Assembly: GCF_001675285.1 (NCBI RefSeq)
Contig: NZ_LSGQ01000014.1
Coordinates: 1-64,000, forward strand
DNA: 64,000 nucleotides
Reading direction: 5' to 3'
From: Elizabethkingia miricola
GTDB lineage: Bacteria > Bacteroidota > Bacteroidia > Flavobacteriales > Weeksellaceae
The notes beneath the pieces are model-generated. The model did not search any database. It saw only the letters and a list, made by a program, of their open reading frames with translations, and was not told where the DNA came from. Below are positions 9,968 through 17,576 of this stretch, piece by piece. Position numbers and translations under genes: made by a program. Each line of letters starts with the position of its first letter. Within the stretch, counting starts at the first letter, position 1.

Positions 9968-12109
9968 ATGAAAATAACTATATCTTCAATTGCGTTATTA
10001 ATGGGATCATTAGTTATTGCTCAAGCTAAAAATGATACTATCAGAGAGAAAAAAAATCAAATAGAAGGTGTTACTCTTACAGCAAGAAAACCCACTGTAG
10101 AATCAAAAGTAGACAGAACTGTTTTTAATGTATCCAACAGCTCTATTCTGGCAGGAAATACCACTTGGGATGTTTTGAGAATGACCCCTTTGGTAAACAT
10201 TGATAATAATGATGTTATAAAAGCAGAAGGAGAATCGGTAACGGTCTACATTAACGACAGAAAATCTGTATTTACAGGAAAAGAATTAAAAGAGTACCTG
10301 AAAACCATTCCTGCAGATAATCTTTTAAAAATTGAGATAATTACAAGCCCTTCATCCCGTTATGAAACAACCGGATCAGTTATCAATATCGTATTAAAGA
10401 AAAGAGATGATGAGGGAATTAAAGGAAGTGTAACCTTCAATAACAGGCAAAATTCCAAAAATTCACAGTATACCAATTTCAACCTCAATTATCATAAGAA
10501 AAATTTCACCCAGACCTTGATCGGAAGTTATGGTAATAATAATAACTTTCAGAAAAATACCAATGTCAATACTTTATATAAAGACAATGATGTTACCAAT
10601 ATTGTCAATGAAATTCTGAGCTCAAATAAAAGCCCTTCTATATCGTCCACTTCTGAATATGAGTTGAACGATAAAAACAGCATAGGCCTTATTCTGGAGT
10701 ATTATCAAAGTAAAAATGTATCAACTTCTGATGCTGACTTTAATAGAACCCAAAACGGGGTTCCATTTGATACCTACCATCAGGATCAGGATGTAAACGG
10801 CCGTTACCTTACAGTAGGAGTCAATCTCTTTTATAAATATTATGATAAGAATAAAAATAAGATCTTGAATATCGATTTAGGATCTAATTACAATTCTCAG
10901 AAAAATCAGAATGAATTCTTAAAAAACTATAGTACTTCATCAGACATCAACCAACTTGGAATTAGTTCTCATGAACAAATGCGTAATTATTATATTAAGG
11001 TAGATTATACGCAACCTCTAGGAAAAAATGGGAGTATTGAGGTAGGTGGAAAAATGGATTTCAATAATAATGTCGTTCCTAACAATATTTACGGAAATAA
11101 TATAGATAGGCTCCATACCAATGATATCTTTCATTATGAAGAAAATATCAATTCTCTATACATAAACTATAGTAAAACCTTCTTTAAAAAACTCGAAACA
11201 AGAATCGGGTTCCGTTATGAAAACATTGTTTATAAAATGAGGGAGGATGTTTCAGCTACTTCAAGAAAAGATTCTTATGCTACGTTGCTTCCTAATTTAT
11301 TGCTTAAATATTCTTTCTCAGAAAACTATGATTTGAGCCTTACTTATAATCGTAATCTATGGCGTCCATGGTACACCGAATTCAATCCTTTCCTTGTTCC
11401 TACTAATGAAGGAACATTCTCCCGCGGAAATATGGATTTGGAACCGAACCCGAGTCACAGGCTTTATATGAAGTTCGGATTTAAGAAAAAATATTTCCTG
11501 TCAGCAAGGTATATGTATACTGACCGGGATTACTGGACTACTTTTATAGAAGAAAATGGTAAAATCATTACTCTTCCTGCCAATCTGAATGGAAAAGTGA
11601 AAAAATATTATCTTTTTGCAAATACCAATCAGACTTTTTTGAAGAATAAGCTGAATATCAATATAGGAGCAGGGTGGTATTATATTGATAATCATGATTT
11701 CAATGAGAGAAATAATCTCAGAAGTAAAAATTATATCAGTTATATAGGAGCTTCAGCCAATATCTCCTATACTAATATTTTTAACAAAAACATTAACCTG
11801 AGTGCATGGGTGGAACTCTCTAACCCCAATAATGGAAACTCTCTGACCAATAAAACAAATATCTTCCATAATATCTCTGCTACCAAAATATTCCCAAAAA
11901 CACAGATGGAGGTAAGTTTGCAATTGATGAATATCTTCAACAGACCAGTTTTCGATAATACCACCTATAGCCAGGATGGTACCTTCAGATCTGTTATGAG
12001 GTCAGATTGGTATGGATTTTCACTTTCATTCGTAAAACGTTTTGGAAATAGTAAAGTAAAAGGAAATACGAAAACAGATGTAGAAAAAAACAGCGGCGGC
12101 CAAAAGTAA
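9968..12109 (+). CDS. Outer-membrane beta-barrel protein, TonB-receptor-like
   Basis: This 713-residue protein has a signal peptide (MKITISSIALLMGSLVIAQA), a plug-like domain (residues about 30-150, with KVDRTVFNV and YLKTIPADNLLKIEIIT), and a long C-terminal barrel rich in Asn, Tyr and aromatic strand ends. It belongs to the OMP_b-brl_3 type of Bacteroidota receptors. It lacks the N-terminal carboxypeptidase-like domain that its paralogue at 12694-15063 carries. No SusD-like partner lies nearby, so a glycan-uptake role is not supported. The ligand is unknown. Confidence 0.82.
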   Translation: MKITISSIALLMGSLVIAQAKNDTIREKKNQIEGVTLTARKPTVESKVDRTVFNVSNSSILAGNTTWDVLRMTPLVNIDNNDVIKAEGESVTVYINDRKSVFTGKELKEYLKTIPADNLLKIEIITSPSSRYETTGSVINIVLKKRDDEGIKGSVTFNNRQNSKNSQYTNFNLNYHKKNFTQTLIGSYGNNNNFQKNTNVNTLYKDNDVTNIVNEILSSNKSPSISSTSEYELNDKNSIGLILEYYQSKNVSTSDADFNRTQNGVPFDTYHQDQDVNGRYLTVGVNLFYKYYDKNKNKILNIDLGSNYNSQKNQNEFLKNYSTSSDINQLGISSHEQMRNYYIKVDYTQPLGKNGSIEVGGKMDFNNNVVPNNIYGNNIDRLHTNDIFHYEENINSLYINYSKTFFKKLETRIGFRYENIVYKMREDVSATSRKDSYATLLPNLLLKYSFSENYDLSLTYNRNLWRPWYTEFNPFLVPTNEGTFSRGNMDLEPNPSHRLYMKFGFKKKYFLSARYMYTDRDYWTTFIEENGKIITLPANLNGKVKKYYLFANTNQTFLKNKLNINIGAGWYYIDNHDFNERNNLRSKNYISYIGASANISYTNIFNKNINLSAWVELSNPNNGNSLTNKTNIFHNISATKIFPKTQMEVSLQLMNIFNRPVFDNTTYSQDGTFRSVMRSDWYGFSLSFVKRFGNSKVKGNTKTDVEKNSGGQK

Positions 12110-12165
12110 GTTTCAGCATAAATTTCATTATGGCACTAAGTTTTTCTATAAAATCCAACATAAAT

Positions 12166-12199
12166 AAAAACCATGGTAAGATATCTTACCATGGTTTTT
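12166..12199. terminator. Bidirectional terminator, perfect 34-bp palindrome
   Basis: AAAAACCATGGTAAGAT is followed directly by its exact reverse complement, centred between 12182 and 12183. It lies between two convergent genes and is flanked by A and T tracts, so it should work in both directions. Confidence 0.8.
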
Positions 12200-12219
12200 T
12201 AACTTTTATTTGATCCTTA

Positions 12220-12597
12220 TTACTCCATAAAATCCCCTGATACATAATACCAGCGGTCATGCATCTTCTGAAAGTAGGAAAACTCATGATGAATTTGTTC
12301 CTGACCTTCTGAATTGATGAAATAAGCTTTGAACTCGACATGATTTAATGCCGGGGTTCTTACAATTTCCAGCTTTATCCATTGGTTCATTTCGCCCCAT
12401 TCCTGCATATCAGCTTTGTCATGGAATTTACGCTTTCCGGGATGAGTGGTTTCCATCAGATATTCTCCGTTGGGAATAGCATATGCCGAATATCGGGAAC
12501 GCATAAGCGCTTCAGCAGTAGGTGCATGTTTTTCATTTCTGTGAAAAGGTGCACAACATTCTTCATAGATTTTTCCCGAACAGCAAGGACAATTCAT
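12220..12597 (-). CDS. YchJ-like SEC-C/NTF2-fold protein
   Basis: This small cytosolic protein of about 125 residues has an N-terminal zinc-binding SEC-C-type cluster (MNCPCCSGKIYEECCAPFH), followed by EALMRSRYSAYAI and HPGKR segments typical of YchJ. The family's exact role is unknown, and SEC-C motifs usually bind zinc and a protein partner. A TTG at 12615 would lengthen it by six residues, but that TTG lies inside the -7 element TATCTTTG. The ATG at 12597 is therefore chosen, giving a very short leader. Confidence 0.82.
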   Translation of the reverse strand: MNCPCCSGKIYEECCAPFHRNEKHAPTAEALMRSRYSAYAIPNGEYLMETTHPGKRKFHDKADMQEWGEMNQWIKLEIVRTPALNHVEFKAYFINSEGQEQIHHEFSYFQKMHDRWYYVSGDFME

Positions 12598-12612
12598 TTT
12601 ACTTATTTTTTG

Positions 12613-12620
12613 CAAAGATA
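12613..12620 (-). promoter_or_regulatory. -7 promoter element of the ychJ-like gene
   Basis: Minus-strand TATCTTTG matches TAnnTTTG, 15 nt upstream of the chosen ATG. It rules out the TTG at 12615 as a start. Confidence 0.55.
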
Positions 12621-12693
12621 AGAGAATTCATGTGGAATTGGCTCCGACATTATCTGTTCTTTGTCTATAGCTGGCTATTAGTTAAAATATATA

Positions 12694-15063
12694 CTAGTTA
12701 TTTCCGCCCGCTCTGTTTTGTTCTTCAAATTTAACTTGCTTGGTGGCGCCTTTTACATTATTATTCCCGAATTTATAAGTTACGGAAAGGTTCACATTCC
12801 GTGTAATGCCTTTGTAATAATACTCTGAGTTGAAATCCTGATAGTATTCAGTACCTTTTGAGCGATTGGTATTGAAAACATCATTCACCGTTAAATTAAA
12901 TAGTAAATTCTTTTCCAGAAAACTGGCTTTTAATCCTGTATATGCAGAAAAGTTTCCGTTGAAATAGGTATTACCACTACGCTCCGGGATATTACTCCAC
13001 AAGCCTAATACAAACGTGAGGCTTTTATCCTTTTTCAGAAAGAAATTATTATCCAGATTAAAATTGGCTCCGTAACCCGACATTCCGGAAATTACCTGTG
13101 GTATGTATGATTTTGATTTGGCATAATATCCGTTTACGAAAATATTAGATTCCAGCCATTTCAGCTTATTATAATTGTAACTGATATTAATTCCCGCACT
13201 ATTCTGATTATAAAAATTAAGTGTTGTACTATACTTTAATCCGTCTTCTATCATCTGAACTCTATCCCAGTTGGCTTTGGTATAATTGTAATAAGCTGTT
13301 ATATTCAGGTTGTTTTTCAATACATAACCAAACTCTAAATTATCCGTAAACGTTGGCTGCAGATAAGGATTTCCCGTGCTGTATTCAAAATCCGAAGTAT
13401 AGTATTTAAACGGGTTCAGGTTTCCAAAGTAAGGACGGCTGATTCTCCGGGAGTAATTCACAGAAAATGAATGATTATCATTGGGCTTATAGCTTATATA
13501 AGCTGTAGGGAAGAATTTTCCATATTTATTGGTGGATGTGAGATTTTCGTTTGGTGAATAACCTTTCAGGTGGGTATATTCATAACGCAATCCTGCTTTA
13601 GCATCCCATTTATCATTGATTTTAAAGCTCGTTGAAATATAAGCGGCATAATTCTCCTCATTATAAAAGAAATTATTACTTCTTTTTGTATTGAAAACAT
13701 TCTGACCATTCAGAATATCATAAAAATTAAATTCTGAATCATTTTTAATCTTTGTAAACTTAATTCCGGATTCTGTTTTTATTTTGGAAAAGTTCTTCTC
13801 CAAATCTGCCTGACCCGAATAGATTTTATATTGACTGACAGGATTAACGAAAGTGGAAGTTTTTGTATTGGTTATCGTATTATAATAGTTATTCGCATTG
13901 GAATTATTAATCATCATATTGGCCGAGATACTCAGCTTACTACCCAATGAATCCAGTTTCAAGTCGTAGAAAGCAGTGGCATTGTGCACATTCCTGTTAT
14001 TTCTGTTGTTTGAATCTGATGCAAATGACCGATCACCTTTTTCATCTCTTATGCTGGTAGCGTTCTGAGCCTGTTCCAATGGATTGCTAAATGAATAGTT
14101 ATAACTAACACCTATCAGATTTTTATCATTTATCTTGTATTCTGTTTTTACATTACCGCTTTTATAACGATAATTAGAAGAGGTTTTCTCATCAGTATTC
14201 CAGTAGTTATTATTTCCATTACCTGAATTATAGGTATAAGCTTTTCCCTGCCAGTAATTATCACCAGTAGACAGATTCGTAGATACTGAAAGTTTCTTCC
14301 CCTGGTAATTGAAACTTAAACCACTTCTGCTGGAAACGGTTGGCCTGCCGAAATAATAATTTCCGGAAGATTGTAAGGACGCATTCCAACCCAGATTGGT
14401 ATTTTTCTTCAGGATAATATTGATCAGTCCACTTTTACCTTCCGCCTCATAGCGGGCCGGTGGAGTAGTGATTACTTCAATTCTAGCAATATCATCTGAT
14501 CTTAGGGTCTTTAGATAATTGATCAATTCCTGACCGGAAAGATTAAGTAATTTATCATTTACCATTACAGCAACATTACTTTTACCTGCAATTGATATTG
14601 CTTCATCTGTGGTACGTACCATTGGTGTTTTGGCTAGCGCTTCTACTAAATCTAATCCTTGTGACGCCACCGAATTCTCAACATTAAAAACCAGACGGTC
14701 TACTTTTCTTTCAATTAGCTTTTTCTTTCCTGTTACTGTAACACCTTCAACTTTGGTCTCTGTAGTCTTGGGTAACGGAATCAGAAAATTCCTGTTTATA
14801 TTACCTTCTATTGCTATATTTTCAGATAATAGCTTCTCACCATCTCTGAAGATTTCAATCTGGTAAGTTCCGTTTTCTTTCAGTTTTATATTAAAGATTC
14901 CTTCAGCATCACTGATACCGGATATTTTTTCTGTTCCTTTAGATAATATAATTTCAGAATCCGGAATTTGTTTTTTGTTTTCATAACTCAGCTTTCCCTG
15001 TATGCTTTGTGCAAACGAAAAAACTGAAGTTACTAATCCTATCAAAATATAATTTTTTCTCAT
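12694..15063 (-). CDS. TonB-receptor-like outer-membrane barrel with regulatory N-domain
   Basis: This protein of about 789 residues has a signal peptide (MRKNYILIGLVTSVFSFAQ), a carboxypeptidase-regulatory-like beta-sandwich (about residues 20-95), a VEGVTVTGKKK segment that may serve as TonB box, a plug-like domain, and a large barrel. The plug matches the protein at 9968-12109 (KVDRLVFNV, YLKTLRSDDIARIEVITTPPARYE). A GTG three codons upstream (15072) is a possible start, but the ATG fits the signal peptide better. A GAACTTTG element (15097-15104, minus strand) could be its -7 box. The ligand is unknown. Confidence 0.82.
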   Translation of the reverse strand: MRKNYILIGLVTSVFSFAQSIQGKLSYENKKQIPDSEIILSKGTEKISGISDAEGIFNIKLKENGTYQIEIFRDGEKLLSENIAIEGNINRNFLIPLPKTTETKVEGVTVTGKKKLIERKVDRLVFNVENSVASQGLDLVEALAKTPMVRTTDEAISIAGKSNVAVMVNDKLLNLSGQELINYLKTLRSDDIARIEVITTPPARYEAEGKSGLINIILKKNTNLGWNASLQSSGNYYFGRPTVSSRSGLSFNYQGKKLSVSTNLSTGDNYWQGKAYTYNSGNGNNNYWNTDEKTSSNYRYKSGNVKTEYKINDKNLIGVSYNYSFSNPLEQAQNATSIRDEKGDRSFASDSNNRNNRNVHNATAFYDLKLDSLGSKLSISANMMINNSNANNYYNTITNTKTSTFVNPVSQYKIYSGQADLEKNFSKIKTESGIKFTKIKNDSEFNFYDILNGQNVFNTKRSNNFFYNEENYAAYISTSFKINDKWDAKAGLRYEYTHLKGYSPNENLTSTNKYGKFFPTAYISYKPNDNHSFSVNYSRRISRPYFGNLNPFKYYTSDFEYSTGNPYLQPTFTDNLEFGYVLKNNLNITAYYNYTKANWDRVQMIEDGLKYSTTLNFYNQNSAGINISYNYNKLKWLESNIFVNGYYAKSKSYIPQVISGMSGYGANFNLDNNFFLKKDKSLTFVLGLWSNIPERSGNTYFNGNFSAYTGLKASFLEKNLLFNLTVNDVFNTNRSKGTEYYQDFNSEYYYKGITRNVNLSVTYKFGNNNVKGATKQVKFEEQNRAGGNN

Positions 15064-15223
15064 AATTTTCACTTTTAATCATAACACAACAGAAGGCAAA
15101 GTTCTGTTACATCAAGCATATAACTTTTTGTATATCAGCTATATAACCGAAATAATACCAATTAAAAACAAACACATTAATAGCTGATAATCAATAAGTT
15201 ACATTTCAAACACCTTTAAAAAG

Positions 15224-15260
15224 TGTCTGAAAATGAACACTTAGTGTTCGTTTTCGGACA
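15224..15260. promoter_or_regulatory. 17-bp near-perfect inverted repeat
   Basis: TGTCTGAAAATGAACAC (15224-15240) faces GTGTTCGTTTTCGGACA (15244-15260) across TTA. The two differences can form G-U pairs in one RNA strand. It sits between the lipoprotein gene's terminator and the barrel gene's promoter, so it may be an operator or second terminator. Confidence 0.45.
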
Positions 15261-15264
15261 AAAT

Positions 15265-15290
15265 AAAAGCTCTGCAATTGCAGAGCTTTT
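15265..15290. terminator. Terminator of the lipoprotein operon
   Basis: A perfect 26-bp palindrome (AAAAGCTCTGCAA and its complement) lies 28 nt beyond the stop of the minus-strand lipoprotein gene. It ends in a T-run on that strand. Confidence 0.75.
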
Positions 15291-15317
15291 TATATAATTG
15301 TGATAAAGAATTAAAAT

Positions 15318-16061
15318 TTAATTAAAAGGAACCAACTTATCGTTTGGAAGATCATATTCATATAAATCTCCATTACGTTGGTCAATATAAAGCCACTGTG
15401 CTACACTGAAACGATTCTCAAATTCAATTCCCAACCCTAAAACAATATAATCTTTGCCTTGTTCATTTCGCTCTTCAATAGAGTAGGTGAGCTCTTCATT
15501 ATTCTTCAGATGAAGTAACAACAGTTTGTTCCTTGTATTTGCCAGATAATACTGTACATCATTGTAAATATCATCTCTTTCTTCGTTTGACAAATCAAGA
15601 TCTTGACCAAATGTATATTTTACAGGTTTTGTATAACGCTGCTTAAACAGAGACAAAGCACCATCCTTAATCTTTTTTACAGAAACCAGCATTTTGCGGT
15701 CTTCTTTCCGGTCGTTGTCTCCGGCAATCTCAATATGACCTTTTTTCCATTTAACTTCTACTAAGTCTCCACGGTTAAGATCCTTATTGACAGCCTGAGT
15801 TACAAAACTTTCAATTTTCCCGTTATCTTTAATCAGAAGATAAAGATAATCTCCAATTTCTTCATAATTATAGAAATCAGCTGTAACCGCCTGTCCCGTA
15901 TTCTTTGGATTATTAACCTTTATTGAATCAGAAACTATAACAGCAGAAGAATCTGGTTTAGCTGTTTCTGAAGGTACAGCACCATCATTTTTTTTACATG
16001 AAACTACAAGTAAAACCGCAATAAGCGGAAGTGTTTTTAAATTCATAAAATTAGTCCTCAT
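15318..16061 (-). CDS. Lipoprotein of unknown function
   Basis: This is a 247-residue exported protein with a lipobox (LIAVLLVVSC, Cys at residue 22 from the first ATG) followed by a Ser/Pro/Ala-rich linker and a mixed alpha/beta domain. The ATG at 16046 would give a more compact signal peptide and is an alternative. The first ATG overlaps the upstream membrane gene by 11 nt, which suggests coupling. I do not recognise the domain. Surface or periplasmic location is inferred from the lipobox. It is the last gene of a minus-strand run that ends in a strong terminator. Confidence 0.65.
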   Translation of the reverse strand: MRTNFMNLKTLPLIAVLLVVSCKKNDGAVPSETAKPDSSAVIVSDSIKVNNPKNTGQAVTADFYNYEEIGDYLYLLIKDNGKIESFVTQAVNKDLNRGDLVEVKWKKGHIEIAGDNDRKEDRKMLVSVKKIKDGALSLFKQRYTKPVKYTFGQDLDLSNEERDDIYNDVQYYLANTRNKLLLLHLKNNEELTYSIEERNEQGKDYIVLGLGIEFENRFSVAQWLYIDQRNGDLYEYDLPNDKLVPFN

Positions 16062-16341
16062 TTGTCGAGGATTTCAATTTCAGATACTTTCGTTCATAAA
16101 GCATCCACATTAAGTAATAATACAGAACAAAGCCTGCTGCCAGCAATACAACTACATTAATTGCGATTGACAGCCAAAGGTTTTGGGGATCTGTAGTCTC
16201 TAATACAAAGTATTGAAAAAGAATAACAAAAACTACTGTAAACAAAGACCATCTCAGTCCATCATACAATGCATATTTAGTTCTTCCTTTCTGTCTTTTC
16301 TGTTCCCAGAAAGTTATAAAATCTTTATCCGAGTCTTTCAA
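16051..16341 (-). CDS. Small two-span membrane protein
   Basis: This 96-residue protein begins with a charged segment (KDSDKDFITFWEQKRQKGRTKY), followed by two hydrophobic helices (about residues 30-50 and 57-77), and ends in a Lys-rich tail. It is 3 nt from the acyl-CoA dehydrogenase gene upstream and overlaps the lipoprotein gene downstream, so the three are probably one transcript. No family is recognised, and its function is not inferable beyond a membrane location. Confidence 0.6.
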   Translation of the reverse strand: MKDSDKDFITFWEQKRQKGRTKYALYDGLRWSLFTVVFVILFQYFVLETTDPQNLWLSIAINVVVLLAAGFVLYYYLMWMLYERKYLKLKSSTNED

Positions 16342-16344
16342 TTT

Positions 16345-17523
16345 TTAAAAAGCATTTATTCCGGTAATATCATTTCCGGTAATGAGTAAGTGTACATCGT
16401 GAGTTCCCTCATAGGTAATCACTGACTCCAGGTTAGCAGCATGACGCATCATAGGGAATTCCCCCATAATTCCCATTCCCCCAAGAATCTGTCTGGATTC
16501 TCTGGCAATATCGATCGCCATTTTCACATTATTTCTTTTCGCCAGAGATATTTGTGCAGGTGTAGCTCTGTGTTCATTCTTCAGTGTTCCAAGACGCCAG
16601 CACAGCAACTGTGCTTTGGTAATCTCCGTAAGGAATTCTGCCAGTTTCTTTTGCTGAAGCTGGTAAGATGCAATAGGCTTACCAAACTGAATACGTTCCT
16701 TAGAATATTGCACAGCTGTGCAGTAACAATCTATTGCTGCTCCAATAACACCCCAGGAAATACCATAACGGGCAGAGTTGAGGCAAGATAGCGGACCTTT
16801 AAGCCCAATTACATTTGGCAATATATTTTCTTTAGGAACCTTTACATCTCTGAATACCAATTCTCCGGTTTTAGATGCGCGCAAAGACCATTTATTAATT
16901 GTTTCTGGTGTTGTAAAGCCTTCCATTCCGCGTTCTACAATAAGTCCTCTTACTTTGCCATCTTCACCCTTAGCCCAGACAACAGCAATATTGCATAACG
17001 GAGCATTGGTAATCCACATTTTTGCTCCGTTTAACAGATAATAGTCTCCCATATCTTTGAAATGAGTTTCCATACTTCCCGGATCCGATCCATGATTGGG
17101 TTCTGTCAACCCGAAAGCTCCAATCATTTCGCCACTAGCCAATTGAGGAAGGTATTTCTTTTTTTGTTCCTCCGAGCCAAACTCGTTTATAGGAAACATA
17201 ACCAATGATGATTGTACTGATGCTGCTGAACGAACCGCAGAATCTCCACGTTCCAGTTCCTGCATAATCAGTCCGTAAGAAATCTGATCCAATCCTGCAC
17301 CTCCGTATTCTTCCGGAATATAGGGACCTAAAGCTCCGATTTTTCCGAGTTCCTTCATAAGATCCGGAATATCTTTGTGATGCTGTGCTGCATCATCAAT
17401 TTTCGGCATTACAAAACTATCTACCCATTCGCGGACAGATTGTCGGATGAGTTTGTGTTCGTCTGTTAATAAATCGTCTATAAGGTAATAATCGGGGATG
17501 GTGTGAATTGGGTAATATGACAT
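16345..17523 (-). CDS. Glutaryl-CoA dehydrogenase-like acyl-CoA dehydrogenase
   Basis: This FAD flavoenzyme probably oxidises and decarboxylates glutaryl-CoA to crotonyl-CoA in lysine/tryptophan degradation. Its 392 residues show the acyl-CoA dehydrogenase N-terminal helices, the FAD-binding FGLTEPNHGSDPGSMET segment, the C-terminal RQILGGMGIMGEFPMMRH motif, and the catalytic glutamate E372 in TYEGTHDVH. The C-terminal ITGNDITGINAF closely resembles the end of glutaryl-CoA dehydrogenases, which separates it from short-chain dehydrogenases. The electron acceptor ETF is not encoded nearby. Confidence 0.82.
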   Translation of the reverse strand: MSYYPIHTIPDYYLIDDLLTDEHKLIRQSVREWVDSFVMPKIDDAAQHHKDIPDLMKELGKIGALGPYIPEEYGGAGLDQISYGLIMQELERGDSAVRSAASVQSSLVMFPINEFGSEEQKKKYLPQLASGEMIGAFGLTEPNHGSDPGSMETHFKDMGDYYLLNGAKMWITNAPLCNIAVVWAKGEDGKVRGLIVERGMEGFTTPETINKWSLRASKTGELVFRDVKVPKENILPNVIGLKGPLSCLNSARYGISWGVIGAAIDCYCTAVQYSKERIQFGKPIASYQLQQKKLAEFLTEITKAQLLCWRLGTLKNEHRATPAQISLAKRNNVKMAIDIARESRQILGGMGIMGEFPMMRHAANLESVITYEGTHDVHLLITGNDITGINAF

Positions 17524-17576
17524 ATTAATATTTTTAGCCTAAGATAACAATTATATCTGATACACGGAATGCCGGA

